NCBI RefSeq assembly: GCF_900102525.1
Contig: NZ_FNBZ01000001.1
Coordinates: forward strand, 930,001-994,000
Length of the DNA: 64,000 nucleotides
Direction of reading: 5' to 3'
Origin: Allobosea robiniae
GTDB taxonomy: Bacteria; Pseudomonadota; Alphaproteobacteria; Rhizobiales; Beijerinckiaceae
Part shown: piece by piece, positions 18,014 to 27,482 of the stretch
How positions within the stretch are numbered: the first letter of the stretch is position 1
Layout of the letters: every line of letters begins with the position of its first letter
Position numbers and translations under genes: made by a program
The notes under the pieces: model-generated
Told to the model about the DNA's origin: nothing
What the model saw: only the letters and a program-made list of their open reading frames with translations
Database searches by the model: none

Positions 18014-19309
18014 TCAGACCAGTGCGACGGGCTTGCCAACCGCCTGGACGAGCAGCTCGGGCTTGCCGAACAGGCGCTGCGCGACGCGCTTGACATCGGC
18101 CAGCGTCACGGCCGCGAAGAGGCCGTTGCGGCGAGCGAGGAAATCCGGCGTATCGCCACGCAGCGCCAGCGCCAGCAATTCCCCGGCAATCTTCGGCGAG
18201 GTGTCGAAGCGCAGCGGGTAGGAGCCGATGATGTAGCGCTTGGCCTCCTCGACCTCGTGCTCGGTCGGGCCGTTCTCGGCGAGCTTCAGCATTTCCTCGC
18301 GGATGACCTTCATCGATTCCGCCGCGCGGTCGTTTCGCGTGGCGGTGCCGCCGACCAGCATGGCGCTCTCGCGCATCGGCATCAGGCTGGAGGAGACGCC
18401 ATAGGCAAGCCCGCGCTTCTCGCGCACCTCCATGAAGAGGCGCGAGGTGAAGGCCGAGCCGCCGAGGATGTGATTCAGCACGCTCGCGGTCATGAAATCC
18501 GGATCGTCCCACATCAGCCCCGGCGCGACGAAGCGCAGCACCGTCTGCGGCACGTCGAGATCGATGACATGGGTCTGGCCGAGGCCCTGGATCGGCAGGG
18601 GTTGCGCCGGGCGAGCCCGTGCCTCGCCCCTGGGCAGATCACCGAACAGCGCATCGAGCCGCCCGGCGAGTTCGGCCGCGCTGATGTCCCCGACGACGAC
18701 GACCTTAAGCCCGGCACGATCGAGCAGCGTCGGCCTCAACGCCTTCAGCGCGGGAGCTTCCAGCTTGGAGACGCTGTCGATATCGCCCTTCTCGGGCCGG
18801 CTGTATGGGTGCCCCGGGAAGGCCGCGGCATAGAGCGCGTTGCGGCACATCACCTCGGGGTTCCTCGCCTGACGCTGCAACCCGGCGATGACCTGGGCGC
18901 GGACGCGGCCGACGGCGTCGGCATCGAAGCGCGGCTTGTTGAGTGCCAGGCCGAGCAGATCGAAGGCCGTGTCGCGATGCGTGGAGAGGGTCTGCAGATA
19001 ACCGTGGAAATCGTCGCGGCGCGCTTCGAAGCCGAGGCTGATGGCATGGTCGGCCATGCGGCCCTGGAACGCCTCGGCATCGAGATCGCCGGCGCCCTCG
19101 TCGAGCAGACCGGAGATCAGATAGGCGCTGCCGGCGGCGTTCTCGGGATCGCGGCTGGCCCCGCCATCGAAGGCGAAATCGACCGCGATCAGCGGCAGGC
19201 TGTGCTCCTCGACCAGCCAGGCCTCGATGCCGCCGGGCGAACGGACCGTCTGGACGGCGATGGCGGGGCCGGCCGTGTTGAGCTTGGGCGTCGGAATCGG
19301 GGCGTTCAT
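18014..19309 (-). CDS. M16-family peptidase homologue, non-catalytic subunit
   Basis: A 431-residue inverzincin-fold protein (two Peptidase_M16 halves) that lacks the HxxEH zinc motif where it should occur, near DFAFDGGASRDPENAAGSAYLISGLLDEG. The C-terminal half keeps substrate-side motifs such as TSRLFMEVREKRGLAYGV. In bacteria such proteins pair with an active M16 partner, like the alpha/beta subunits of mitochondrial processing peptidase. The adjacent upstream gene encodes that partner, 53 bases apart on the same strand. The start ATG is at 19309. Confidence 0.85.
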   Translation of the reverse strand: MNAPIPTPKLNTAGPAIAVQTVRSPGGIEAWLVEEHSLPLIAVDFAFDGGASRDPENAAGSAYLISGLLDEGAGDLDAEAFQGRMADHAISLGFEARRDDFHGYLQTLSTHRDTAFDLLGLALNKPRFDADAVGRVRAQVIAGLQRQARNPEVMCRNALYAAAFPGHPYSRPEKGDIDSVSKLEAPALKALRPTLLDRAGLKVVVVGDISAAELAGRLDALFGDLPRGEARARPAQPLPIQGLGQTHVIDLDVPQTVLRFVAPGLMWDDPDFMTASVLNHILGGSAFTSRLFMEVREKRGLAYGVSSSLMPMRESAMLVGGTATRNDRAAESMKVIREEMLKLAENGPTEHEVEEAKRYIIGSYPLRFDTSPKIAGELLALALRGDTPDFLARRNGLFAAVTLADVKRVAQRLFGKPELLVQAVGKPVALV

Positions 19310-19362
19310 GTCGCTTCCTGTCGGCGGAACCTGATCTCCGCCCGTTCGATAAGACGGCGGCG

Positions 19363-20652
19363 TCAGGCCGGCAGCAGCAGGCCGGTGACGCTGCGATCAG
19401 GTTTGAGGTAACGGCGCGCCGCCTCGACGATCGCCTCGCGGCCGACGGCCTCGATACGCTGAGGCCAGGCGAGCACATCCTCGACGGTCTCGCCCACCGC
19501 CAGCGCCGAGCCGAAGATGCGGGCAAGCGAGGACTGGTTGTCGCGCGCGAAGACCGTTTCCGCCACCAGCCGCGTGCGGGCTCGCGCCAGTTCCAGCTCG
19601 GTCGGTCCGTCAGTCAGGAAGGCGGCGAGTGCCGCATCGAGCCCGGCCTCCATCGCCGCCATCTCGACGCCGGGGCGCGGGCTGGCAGAGATCTGGAAGG
19701 CGGCACGGTCGACCATCGAGGCCATGAAATAGGCGTTGGCGCCGGCAGCCAACTCGTCTTCGACGCAGAGCTTGCGGTAGAGCCGGGAGGTCGTGCCGCC
19801 GCCGAGGATCTCGGCTGCGAGTTCGAGCGCCAGAACCTCGTCGCGCTCACCGGCCGTATAGGTCGGGGTCAGCCAGCCGCGGCGCAGCGAGGGCTGCTGC
19901 ACGCGCGGATCATTGAGCTGGACGCGGCGCGAGGCGCGGGGCTCGGGCTCGATCGGGCGCGAGCGGACAGGCGCTGCGCCGCGGGCTGCGATCCTGCCAT
20001 AGGTTTCCTCCGCGAGGCGGCGCACCTCGGCGGCATCGGTATCGCCGGCGACGACCAGGATCGCGTTCTCCGGCGTGTAGAAGCGCTGGTAATAGGCGAA
20101 GGCATCATCCCGGCTCAGGCGCTCGATCTCGTGCTCCCAGCCGATGATCGGCGTGCCGTAAGGGTGGTGGAAGAACAAAGTCGCGGAGAATTCCTCGCCG
20201 AGCTGGGCGGCAGGATCGGAATCAACGCGCATGCGCCGTTCCTCCAGCACCACGTCGCGCTCGGGCGCGACCACGCCCTCGTCGAAGGAGAGGCCGGTCA
20301 TCCGGTCGGCTTCGTAATCCATCATCGCGCGCAGGTGTTCCTTCGGCACGCGCTGGAAATAGGCGGTGTAGTCGAAGGAGGTGAAGGCGTTCTCCTGGCC
20401 GCCGAAGCCGGCGACGATCTTGGAGAACTCGCCGGCCGGCCAGCGCTCCGTGCCCTTGAACATCAGGTGCTCGAGGAAATGCGCGATGCCCGACTTTCCG
20501 GCCGGATCGTCGGCCGAGCCGTTGCGATACCAGACCATGTGGGTGACGACCGGCGCGCGCCGGTCCTTCACCACCACGATATCGAGGCCGTTGGCCAGCC
20601 GGAACGATTCGACCGGCTGCGCCAGGTCGGTCCCTTGCGCATGGATGTTCAC
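19363..20652 (-). CDS. M16-family zinc metallopeptidase, catalytic subunit
   Basis: A 429-residue active M16 peptidase. The inverted zinc motif H58-x-x-E61-H62 is in GIAHFLEHLMFKGTE, and the downstream Glu ligand region is VVLEERRMR. It begins at a GTG (20652) that has GAGGAG 11-16 bases upstream; earlier in-frame codons cross the terminator before it. It probably forms a heterodimer with the downstream inactive homologue. The predicted protein has no signal peptide. Likely role: degradation of peptides or removal of targeting or signal fragments. Confidence 0.88.
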   Translation of the reverse strand: MNIHAQGTDLAQPVESFRLANGLDIVVVKDRRAPVVTHMVWYRNGSADDPAGKSGIAHFLEHLMFKGTERWPAGEFSKIVAGFGGQENAFTSFDYTAYFQRVPKEHLRAMMDYEADRMTGLSFDEGVVAPERDVVLEERRMRVDSDPAAQLGEEFSATLFFHHPYGTPIIGWEHEIERLSRDDAFAYYQRFYTPENAILVVAGDTDAAEVRRLAEETYGRIAARGAAPVRSRPIEPEPRASRRVQLNDPRVQQPSLRRGWLTPTYTAGERDEVLALELAAEILGGGTTSRLYRKLCVEDELAAGANAYFMASMVDRAAFQISASPRPGVEMAAMEAGLDAALAAFLTDGPTELELARARTRLVAETVFARDNQSSLARIFGSALAVGETVEDVLAWPQRIEAVGREAIVEAARRYLKPDRSVTGLLLPA

Positions 20653-20673
20653 CTGGTGCCGTCTCCTCGATCG

Positions 20674-20702
20674 AAAAAAGGGCGGGCGCGACGCGCCCGC
20701 CC
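20674..20702 (-). terminator. Rho-independent terminator
   Basis: On the minus strand a GGGCGGGCGCG stem with CGCGCCCGCCC closes on a very short loop and is followed by six T (A-run 20674-20679 on the plus strand). It lies after the secreted-protein gene (stop 20801) and before the M16 peptidase start, so the peptidase pair probably has its own promoter or depends on readthrough. Confidence 0.85.
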
Positions 20703-20800
20703 TTCTGGACAACTTGGTCAGGCGTCCCTGCTTCGGCAAGGGGCAATCGGGCGCGGCGATTAGGCCCGAGCCAGGGCGCCTTTCGTCGATGCCGTACCGC

Positions 20801-21445
20801 CTACTGCATCACCGGGCCACGCCCGGTCGAGAATTCACGCGCACCGACAGCCTGCTTGTCTTCCACCGGGCCGCGCTGGCCCGGGCCGATCGCGGCCGTC
20901 GAAGCCGGACGGCGATAGCCGACCGGCGGCTCGGTCAGGGTGCGGCGCGGCGGCTCGGAGCCATAGGCGAGCGTATCCTGATCGACCTGGTTCTGACGCG
21001 CGGCCATCTCGCGGCCGATGCGGATCGGCTTGATCTGGTTGTTGTACATATTCTGCTCTTCCGAGACCATCGGCCCCGTCGGCTGGCGCGCCGCAGTCCG
21101 GCCGCGGCGGATCTCCTGCGGCGACATGATCGGATTGTTCTGCAGGCCAAGCGCCGACACGTAGGGCAGTGCGTTGGCCTCATCCTTGCGGCGCTGGACA
21201 TCCGGATCGTTCGGCCAGGCGGCGTTGCGCTCGCTGGCCGCCTCCTGCGGACGCGGCAGCGTCGAATTCGGCGGAACGACCAGCGGCGCGCGGGCGCGAT
21301 AATCGATATCGCCGCCGTCACCCTTGCCCATGATGCCTTCCATCAGGTTCTTGAACAGCATGCCGTCCTGCGCGAAGGCCGGCGAAGCGGCAAGCACAAG
21401 CCCGCCGGCGATCAGCAGATGAGCCACGCGAATGCGTCCGGCCAT
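20801..21445 (-). CDS. secreted protein of unknown function, DUF3035-like motif
   Basis: A 214-residue protein from the ATG at 21445, supported by an AGGGAG ribosome site. Residues 1-25 form a signal peptide ending SPAFA-Q. The mature part is Pro/Arg/Gln-rich and likely largely disordered. The segment YRARAPLVVPPNSTLPRPQ resembles the RAPLVVPP signature of alphaproteobacterial DUF3035 proteins, but no lipobox Cys is present. It lies immediately downstream of lspA on the same strand (73 bases). The function is unknown. Confidence 0.7.
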   Translation of the reverse strand: MAGRIRVAHLLIAGGLVLAASPAFAQDGMLFKNLMEGIMGKGDGGDIDYRARAPLVVPPNSTLPRPQEAASERNAAWPNDPDVQRRKDEANALPYVSALGLQNNPIMSPQEIRRGRTAARQPTGPMVSEEQNMYNNQIKPIRIGREMAARQNQVDQDTLAYGSEPPRRTLTEPPVGYRRPASTAAIGPGQRGPVEDKQAVGAREFSTGRGPVMQ

Positions 21446-21518
21446 GTCAAATCTCCCTTCGGACAATCCCGCCATGTCTGAAACCCAGACGAACGGCAAA
21501 ACAATGGCGAAACCGTCG

Positions 21519-22001
21519 TTAAACTGTTTTTTCTGTGCTCGGGCGGAAGGACTCATACAGCAGACCGAGCACCCCCACAACGATCGCGACATCGGCGATG
21601 TTGAAGATATACCAGCTGAAACTGCCCCAATGGAAATGCACGAAGTCGACGACCGCGCCATAGACCGCGCGATCGACCCCGTTTCCAAGCGCTCCGCCGA
21701 TGATCAGCGCCAGGCTGAACACGGAAAAACGCCGCGGCTCGCGCCACATCCAGCGCCAGAGCCAGACGGCCGCGACGAAGGAGATGACGACGAGGAACCA
21801 GCGGCCGAGATCGGTGCCCTGCTGGAACAGCCCATAGGAGATGCCGCGATTCCAGGCCAGCACGATCGTCAGGAAGGAGGCGAGATCGTACGGCCCGTTC
21901 TCGGCCAGCCCGACGCCATAGAGCAGCCAGCATTTCAGGAGCTGATCGGCGATGAAGACGATCAGCACCGTAGCAAGGCCAAGGCGGCGAGCGGACGTCA
22001 T
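21519..22001 (-). CDS. lspA: prolipoprotein signal peptidase (signal peptidase II)
   Basis: Inner-membrane aspartyl protease that cleaves lipoprotein signal peptides. It has 160 residues and four transmembrane helices. The catalytic Asp pair lies in GNGVDRAVYGAVVDFV and NIADVAI, and AWNRGISYGLFQ is the third conserved block. The ATG overlaps the ileS stop (TGATG), giving the common ileS-lspA operon. An upstream in-frame ATG at 22109 would run inside ileS and is rejected. Confidence 0.95.
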   Translation of the reverse strand: MTSARRLGLATVLIVFIADQLLKCWLLYGVGLAENGPYDLASFLTIVLAWNRGISYGLFQQGTDLGRWFLVVISFVAAVWLWRWMWREPRRFSVFSLALIIGGALGNGVDRAVYGAVVDFVHFHWGSFSWYIFNIADVAIVVGVLGLLYESFRPSTEKTV

Positions 22002-25000
22002 CAGGCGCGCACTCCCAGCTCCTTGAGCGCCTTGGCATCGCGCGGCGTTACCTGGGGATAAGCCTTGTCGGCCTTCGCCGGATCGAAATACTTCCAGGAG
22101 CGGGCGCATTTGATGCCGGCCGCACGATGCGGCACGACCGCGACGCCCGGCACATCGGCGAGGCGGAAGGCCTCGACCGGCCCCTCCCCGCTCTCGACGC
22201 GGATGCCGGAGGTGATGCTGATCTCGGCGAGATCGGCGCCCGACAGGGCCGCGTAAAGATCGCTGTCGGAGACGAAGACCTGCGGCGCAGCCTCCAACGA
22301 AGAGCCGAGGCGCTTGGCCGCGCGCTCAAGCTCGAGCGCGCCGGTGACGACGCGACGCACGCGCCGGATCTTCGACCACCGTTCGGCCAATTCGGGATCG
22401 AGCCAGCCGGCCTGTGCCGCGACGAAGCGCTCGAGATGGACCGAACCCTCGCCCGCCTTCTGGTCGGGATAGCGGTCAAGCCAGGCTTCCTCGGCGGTGA
22501 AGACCAGGATCGGCGCGAGCCAGGTTGTGAGACACCGGAAGAGATGGTCGACAACGGTCAGCGCGCTCTTGCGGACATGGCTCGACAGCGGATCGCAATA
22601 GAGCGCGTCCTTGCGCACGTCGAAATAGAAGGCCGAGAGCTCGGTGTTCATGAACTGCGAGAGCAGGAACACGACCTTCTTGTAGTCGTAGGTGCGATAG
22701 GCCTCCTCGACCTGCGGGCCCAGCTCGGCCAGCCGGTGCAGCATCAGCCGCTCCAGCTCCGGCATGGTCTGCGGATCGGAGACGCGGACATCCTCGCTGA
22801 AATGCGCGAGCGTGCCGAGCATCCAGCGCATGGTGTTGCGCAGCTTGCGATAGGTCTCGACGAAGGTCTTGAGGATCTCCTTGCCGATGCGCAGGTCGTC
22901 GGAATAGTCGGCCGCCGCGACCCAGAGGCGCAGGATGTCGGCGCCCGAGTCCTTGATGATGTCCTGCGGGGCGGTGACGTTGCCCTTCGACTTCGACATC
23001 TTCTCGCCCTTCTCGTCCAGGCAGAAGCCATGGGTCAGGACGATGTCGTAGGGCGCCCGGCCGCGCGTGCCGCAGCTCTCCAGCAGGCTCGAATGGAACC
23101 AGCCGCGATGCTGGTCCGAGCCTTCGAGATACATCACGCGATCCTTGCCACCGTCGCCGCGGCGACGGGCGCGCAGATCGGCGCGCTTCTCCAGGGTGAA
23201 GGCATGGGTCGAGCCGGAATCGAACCAGACGTCGAGCACGTCGGTGACGCGCTCATACTGCGCCGGATCGTAGCCGAAGGGCTTGAGGAAGCGGGCGCCG
23301 TCGAGATCGGTGAACCAGGCGTCGGCTCCTTCCGCCTCGAAGGCCTCGGCGATCGCGGCGTTGACCTTGGCATCGACAAGGATCGCCTTGGTCTGCTTCT
23401 CGACGAAGACGGTGATCGGCACGCCCCAGGCACGCTGGCGCGAGACGACCCAGTCCGGCCGGTTGGCGATCATGCCGGTGATGCGGTTCTCGCCGGCAGC
23501 GGGAACCCATTCGGTCTCCTTGATCGCCTTGAGCGCGCGGTTGCGCAGCGTATCGGTGTTGCCGCCCGCGACCGGCTGCGGATCGGCAGCATCCGGCGCG
23601 CCGGCCTCGCCGATCGGCTTGTCCATCGCGATGAACCATTGCGGCGTGTTGCGGAAGATCACCGGCTTCTTCGAGCGCCACGAATGCGGATACTGATGCT
23701 TCAGACGGCCACGCGCGATGATGTTGCCGGCCTCGACCAGCGCCTTGATGACGACGTCGTTGGCATTGCCCTTGTCGCCCTTGTCGGTGATGACCTGCGC
23801 GCCCTCGAAGCCCGGCGCCTCCTTGGTGAAGCGGCCATCGGCATCGACGGTGTAGGGGATGCGGGTCTCGATGCCGCGCTCGGTGAGCTGGCGGCCATTG
23901 GCCATCCAGACGTCGAAGTCCTCGCGGCCGTGGCTGGGCGCGGTGTGGACGAAGCCGGTACCGGCATCATCGGTGACATGGTCGCCGTCGAGCAGAGGAA
24001 CGACGAAATCGTAGCCGCGGCCGCGCAGGGGATGGGCCGTGGTCAGCGTGGCGAGATCATCGGCGGAGACATCCGCGACGAGTTCGAAGGCCTCGACCTT
24101 CGCCGCCTTGAAGACGCTCTCGGCGAGATTCTTGGCGAGGATATAAGTCGCGCCGGTCTTCGCCCAGTTGTTCTCGGGCGCAGCCGTGACCTTATAGAGG
24201 CCATAGGCGACCTTGTTATGGAACGAGATCGCGCGGTTGCCCGGGATCGTCCAGGGCGTTGTCGTCCAGATCACGACGCCTGCGCCAGCGAGCGCGGCGG
24301 GACCGTTCAACACCGGGAACGGCACATAGATCGTGTCGCTGACATGCTCCTCGTACTCGACCTCGGCCTCGGCCAGCGCGGTCTTCTCGACCACGGACCA
24401 CATCACCGGCTTGGAGCCGCGATAGAGCTGGCCGGTCTCGGCGAATTTCATGATCTCGCGGGCAATCTGCGCCTCGGCCGGATAGGCCATGGTCAGATAG
24501 GGGTTGGCCCAGTCGCCCTCGACGCCCAGGCGCTTGAACTCCTCGCGCTGGACATCGACCCAGTGCTCGGCGAAGGAGCGGCATTCCTTGCGGAACTCGA
24601 CGACCGGGACGTCGTCCTTGTTCAGGCCCTTGGCTCGGTACTGCTCCTCGATTTTCCACTCGATCGGCAGGCCGTGGCAGTCCCAGCCCGGCACGTAGTT
24701 GGAATCATAGCCGAGCATCTGCTGCGAGCGCGTGACGAGGTCCTTCAGCACCTTGTTCAGCGCGTGGCCGATATGGATGTTGCCATTGGCATAGGGAGGG
24801 CCGTCATGCAGGACGAAACGGTCCCGCCCCTGCCCGGCCTCGCGCAGCTTGCGATAAAGGTCGATTTTGGCCCAGCGGGCGAGCAGCTCTGGCTCGCGCT
24901 GCGGCAGGCCGGCCCGCATCGGGAACTCGGTTTGCGGCAGGAACAGCGTCTGGGAATAATCGACGCCGTCGGCAGCGGTCTCGGCGGCTTTGGCAGTATT

Positions 25001-25018
25001 GGTCTTGTCGGTCATCAT
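22001..25018 (-). CDS. ileS: isoleucyl-tRNA synthetase
   Basis: Class Ia aminoacyl-tRNA synthetase of 1005 residues. HIGH is H82-I83-G84-H85 and KMSKS is at 673-677 ([10 protein letters not shown]). The editing domain lies between them. The C-terminal anticodon-binding region is present, but the usual bacterial zinc-finger Cys cluster at the very end is not apparent, as in other alphaproteobacteria. Two consecutive ATGs (25018 and 25015) are both usable. About 200 bases lie upstream with no T-box-like structure that I can recognise. Confidence 0.97.
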   Translation of the reverse strand: MMTDKTNTAKAAETAADGVDYSQTLFLPQTEFPMRAGLPQREPELLARWAKIDLYRKLREAGQGRDRFVLHDGPPYANGNIHIGHALNKVLKDLVTRSQQMLGYDSNYVPGWDCHGLPIEWKIEEQYRAKGLNKDDVPVVEFRKECRSFAEHWVDVQREEFKRLGVEGDWANPYLTMAYPAEAQIAREIMKFAETGQLYRGSKPVMWSVVEKTALAEAEVEYEEHVSDTIYVPFPVLNGPAALAGAGVVIWTTTPWTIPGNRAISFHNKVAYGLYKVTAAPENNWAKTGATYILAKNLAESVFKAAKVEAFELVADVSADDLATLTTAHPLRGRGYDFVVPLLDGDHVTDDAGTGFVHTAPSHGREDFDVWMANGRQLTERGIETRIPYTVDADGRFTKEAPGFEGAQVITDKGDKGNANDVVIKALVEAGNIIARGRLKHQYPHSWRSKKPVIFRNTPQWFIAMDKPIGEAGAPDAADPQPVAGGNTDTLRNRALKAIKETEWVPAAGENRITGMIANRPDWVVSRQRAWGVPITVFVEKQTKAILVDAKVNAAIAEAFEAEGADAWFTDLDGARFLKPFGYDPAQYERVTDVLDVWFDSGSTHAFTLEKRADLRARRRGDGGKDRVMYLEGSDQHRGWFHSSLLESCGTRGRAPYDIVLTHGFCLDEKGEKMSKSKGNVTAPQDIIKDSGADILRLWVAAADYSDDLRIGKEILKTFVETYRKLRNTMRWMLGTLAHFSEDVRVSDPQTMPELERLMLHRLAELGPQVEEAYRTYDYKKVVFLLSQFMNTELSAFYFDVRKDALYCDPLSSHVRKSALTVVDHLFRCLTTWLAPILVFTAEEAWLDRYPDQKAGEGSVHLERFVAAQAGWLDPELAERWSKIRRVRRVVTGALELERAAKRLGSSLEAAPQVFVSDSDLYAALSGADLAEISITSGIRVESGEGPVEAFRLADVPGVAVVPHRAAGIKCARSWKYFDPAKADKAYPQVTPRDAKALKELGVRA

Positions 25019-25221
25019 CCGGCTCGGGCAGTCGGGACGTCAGGCCGGTCGATGGGCCTCGGGCGTCCACTCTTGAAACGGGAAAAGCGGTCTTCAACCC
25101 GGACTGCGCAAGCGCCCGCGCCTAATCTAGCGCGAGGCGGCAGCCGGGCCCGTAATTCGCCGGGAAAGATCGATCGACAAGGCGCGATTGGCGAGCATGG
25201 AGGGCTTCTAGCAGGCAGCGC

Positions 25222-26205
25222 TCAAGGAAGGAAGGGCGGCGTATTCGCCAGAATGTCGCGCGCACGGGCGCTGTCGGCGTCCATTTGCACGATCAGGGCT
25301 TCCAGCGTGTCGAACTTCTCCTCGCCGCGAAGCCAGTCGACGAAGGCGACATCGACGCGCTCGCCATAGAGATCGCCGGAGAAATCGAAGACGAAGGTTT
25401 CCAGCCGCGGCGCGCCGTCATCGAAGGTCGGGCGGCGGCCGAAGCTCGCGACGCCGTCATGCCAGACGCCGTCGATCTTCATCCGGACCGCATAGATGCC
25501 GTGGCGCAGCCGGCAATCGCGGGCGAGCTGCATGTTGGCGGTGGGATAGCCGAGCTCGCGCCCGCGCTTGTCGCCATGGGCAATGAGCCCGCGCACCAGC
25601 CAGGGCCGACCAAGGAAGGTCGCGGCACGCCCGACATCCCCGGCCTCCAGTGCCGTGCGGATCAGCGTCGAGGAGACCGGCTCGCCCTGCCAGGAATAGG
25701 GCGGCACGACCGCAACCGGAATGCCGGCGGCGAGGCCATGGGCCTGCAACATCTCGGGCGATCCGGTGCGGCCCTTGCCGAAATGGAAATCATAGCCGCA
25801 GACCAGGCCGGCGGCGCCCAGCTGACCGACGAGCAGGTCGTCGACGAAGCGCTCGGCGGGGATCGCCGCGATCTCGCGATCGAAAGGCAGGACGAAGACC
25901 TGGGCAAAGCCCGCCTGCGTCAGCCCTTCGAGCTTGAGCTGCGGCGAGGTCAACCGGAAGACCGGCTCTTCCGGGCGAAAGACGCTGCGCGGATGCGGCT
26001 CGAAGGTGAAGGCGGCCGGCTTCGTGCCGAGATCCTGCGCCATCGCGCCGGCCACGCGGGAAAGCTCGGCATGGCCGCGATGGACGCCGTCGAAATTGCC
26101 CAGTGCCAGGACGGCACCGCGGAAGGCTTCGGGAGTGGGCTTGTCGAGGTCGAGGACCACGGCCGTCGGCTCGGGGCGGTCAGGCGCATCGGCTTGGAAT
26201 GGCAT
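25222..26205 (-). CDS. ribF: bifunctional riboflavin kinase / FAD synthetase
   Basis: Converts riboflavin to FMN and FMN to FAD. It has 327 residues from the ATG at 26205; a TTG one codon upstream is also possible. The N-terminal adenylyltransferase half shows ALGNFDGVHRGH, and the C-terminal kinase half shows RGRELGYPTANM. An extra N-terminal stretch of about 30 residues precedes the nucleotide-binding motif. It lies upstream of ileS on the same strand with about 200 bases between. Confidence 0.95.
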   Translation of the reverse strand: MPFQADAPDRPEPTAVVLDLDKPTPEAFRGAVLALGNFDGVHRGHAELSRVAGAMAQDLGTKPAAFTFEPHPRSVFRPEEPVFRLTSPQLKLEGLTQAGFAQVFVLPFDREIAAIPAERFVDDLLVGQLGAAGLVCGYDFHFGKGRTGSPEMLQAHGLAAGIPVAVVPPYSWQGEPVSSTLIRTALEAGDVGRAATFLGRPWLVRGLIAHGDKRGRELGYPTANMQLARDCRLRHGIYAVRMKIDGVWHDGVASFGRRPTFDDGAPRLETFVFDFSGDLYGERVDVAFVDWLRGEEKFDTLEALIVQMDADSARARDILANTPPFLP

Positions 26206-26306
26206 CAATCGGGAACGTCCACGTCCACCTGCCCTGAAACGCGGGCGATGACCGTCTTTGCGGCGAAGGCCGGCGAGGCGTCAAGGCCGCGCGCGGACGG
26301 AAGATC

Positions 26307-26762
26307 TCAGGCTCGCGGCTTCGGCGGCATCGCGACCCAGGCCTCGCCTTCCATCACGGCCTTGCCGTCGACGAGGCATTCGCAGAAGAAGCGTGCCCGG
26401 CGGCGCTCTGCCACCAGTTCGACGACCTCGACGCGGGCCGTGACCACGTCGCCGATCTTGACCGGCGCCAGGAAGGTCAGCGTCTGCGAGAGATAGACCG
26501 CACCCGGCCCCGGCAAACGCGTGCCGAGCAAGGCGGAAATCAGGCTCGCGGTCAGCATGCCATGGGCGATGCGCTGGCCGAACTTGGTGTTGGCGGCGAA
26601 ATGGTCGCAGAGATGGATTGGATTGGCATCGCCGGACAATTCGGCGAAGAGCGCGACGTCCCGCTCCATCACGGTCCGCATCAGGCTTTCGCTCTGGCCG
26701 ATGGCCAGATCCTCGAAGGCGTGGACGGTGTAGAGCCCGCCGGGCATCGGCTGAACGGTCAT
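26307..26762 (-). CDS. MaoC-like hot-dog hydratase, (R)-specific enoyl-CoA hydratase type
   Basis: A 151-residue hot-dog-fold protein. The catalytic pair D45 and H50 lies in AELSGDANPIH, the signature of MaoC/PhaJ (R)-specific enoyl-CoA hydratases, followed by FGQRIAHGMLTASLISALLG. It may supply (R)-3-hydroxyacyl-CoA from beta-oxidation for polyhydroxyalkanoate synthesis or act on another thioester. No PHA synthase is nearby. It is divergent from the receiver gene at 26990. Confidence 0.85.
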   Translation of the reverse strand: MTVQPMPGGLYTVHAFEDLAIGQSESLMRTVMERDVALFAELSGDANPIHLCDHFAANTKFGQRIAHGMLTASLISALLGTRLPGPGAVYLSQTLTFLAPVKIGDVVTARVEVVELVAERRRARFFCECLVDGKAVMEGEAWVAMPPKPRA

Positions 26763-26989
26763 GGATCACGCGCGGCCCGCGGACCTGCGCCCTCCTGTCT
26801 GCGATCCGACCAAGCATCTCGCAACCGCAACATGAACGCAATTGAACTTTGGTGCAGCGCACGCTTCTGCCCTTGCGTCACTTCGGCATCGAATTAACCG
26901 GTTCGCAAGGCGCTGCGGCTATCAACTCGGACGAGCGGCACGGCGCTGGTATGTCCCGGCACCGCGACCGTCATGCCTGGAGCATCGCA

Positions 26990-27376
26990 ATGGCTCTCGA
27001 CCCGTCCATGCCGATCCTCGTCGTCGACGATTACCAGACGATGGTCCGCATCATCCGCAACCTGCTGAAGCAGCTCGGCTTCGAAAATGTCGACGATGCC
27101 TCGGACGGCTCGGCCGCGATCTCGAAGATGCGCGACAAGAAATACGGCCTTGTGATCTCCGACTGGAACATGGAGCCGATGAGCGGCTTCGAGCTGCTCC
27201 AGAAAGTCCGCGAGGAGACCGCGCTGTCGGAAACGCCGTTCATCATCGTCACCGCCGAATCGAAGACCGAGAACGTCGTCGCGGCGAAGAAGGCCGGCGT
27301 CAGCAACTACATCGTCAAGCCGTTCAACGCGCAGACGCTGAAGACCAAGATCGAATCGGTCTGCGTCGCCGCATAG
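26990..27376 (+). CDS. single-domain CheY-like response regulator
   Basis: A 128-residue receiver domain with no output domain. The acidic pocket is D13-D14, the phospho-acceptor D58 is in LVISDWNMEPMSG, and T88 and K110 (IVKPFN) complete the switch. The start ATG has a TGGAG ribosome site. An in-frame ATG at 26849 would add 47 unrelated residues. No chemotaxis operon, histidine kinase or flagellar gene is adjacent, so its partner is unknown. The TAG stop merges into a double-hairpin repeat. Confidence 0.9.
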   Translation: MALDPSMPILVVDDYQTMVRIIRNLLKQLGFENVDDASDGSAAISKMRDKKYGLVISDWNMEPMSGFELLQKVREETALSETPFIIVTAESKTENVVAAKKAGVSNYIVKPFNAQTLKTKIESVCVAA

Positions 27377-27474
27377 AGCATTTCTGCGTTCTTCGAACCG
27401 CGAAATGCTCTATCTCCTTGTTCTATTGCATTTTCTTCACGCGAACCGGCATCCACTTCGCTCGAAAATGCTTT
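27375..27474. repeat. double-hairpin extragenic repeat (GAGCATTTTC family)
   Basis: Two adjacent inverted repeats: AGAGCATTTC (27375-27384) with GAAATGCTCT (27402-27411), and GCATTTTC (27428-27435) with GAAAATGC (27464-27471). The sequence type, with a TTCGCG-GAACCGGCATCCACTTCG core, is familiar as a widespread extragenic repeat of Hyphomicrobiales. It lies between the convergent receiver and HAD genes and begins inside the receiver stop codon. Likely a transcript end or mRNA stabiliser. Confidence 0.8.
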
Positions 27475-27482
27475 AGGGCACC

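Noticed and set aside
25019-25221. T-box or other riboswitch before ileS
   Set aside because: No T-box sequence or clear structured leader is visible, and T-boxes are not expected in alphaproteobacteria.
22127-25369. 1080-codon open frame on the plus strand opposite ileS
   Set aside because: A pure antisense shadow of ileS; the amino acid composition is Asp/Leu/Arg-biased with no domain.
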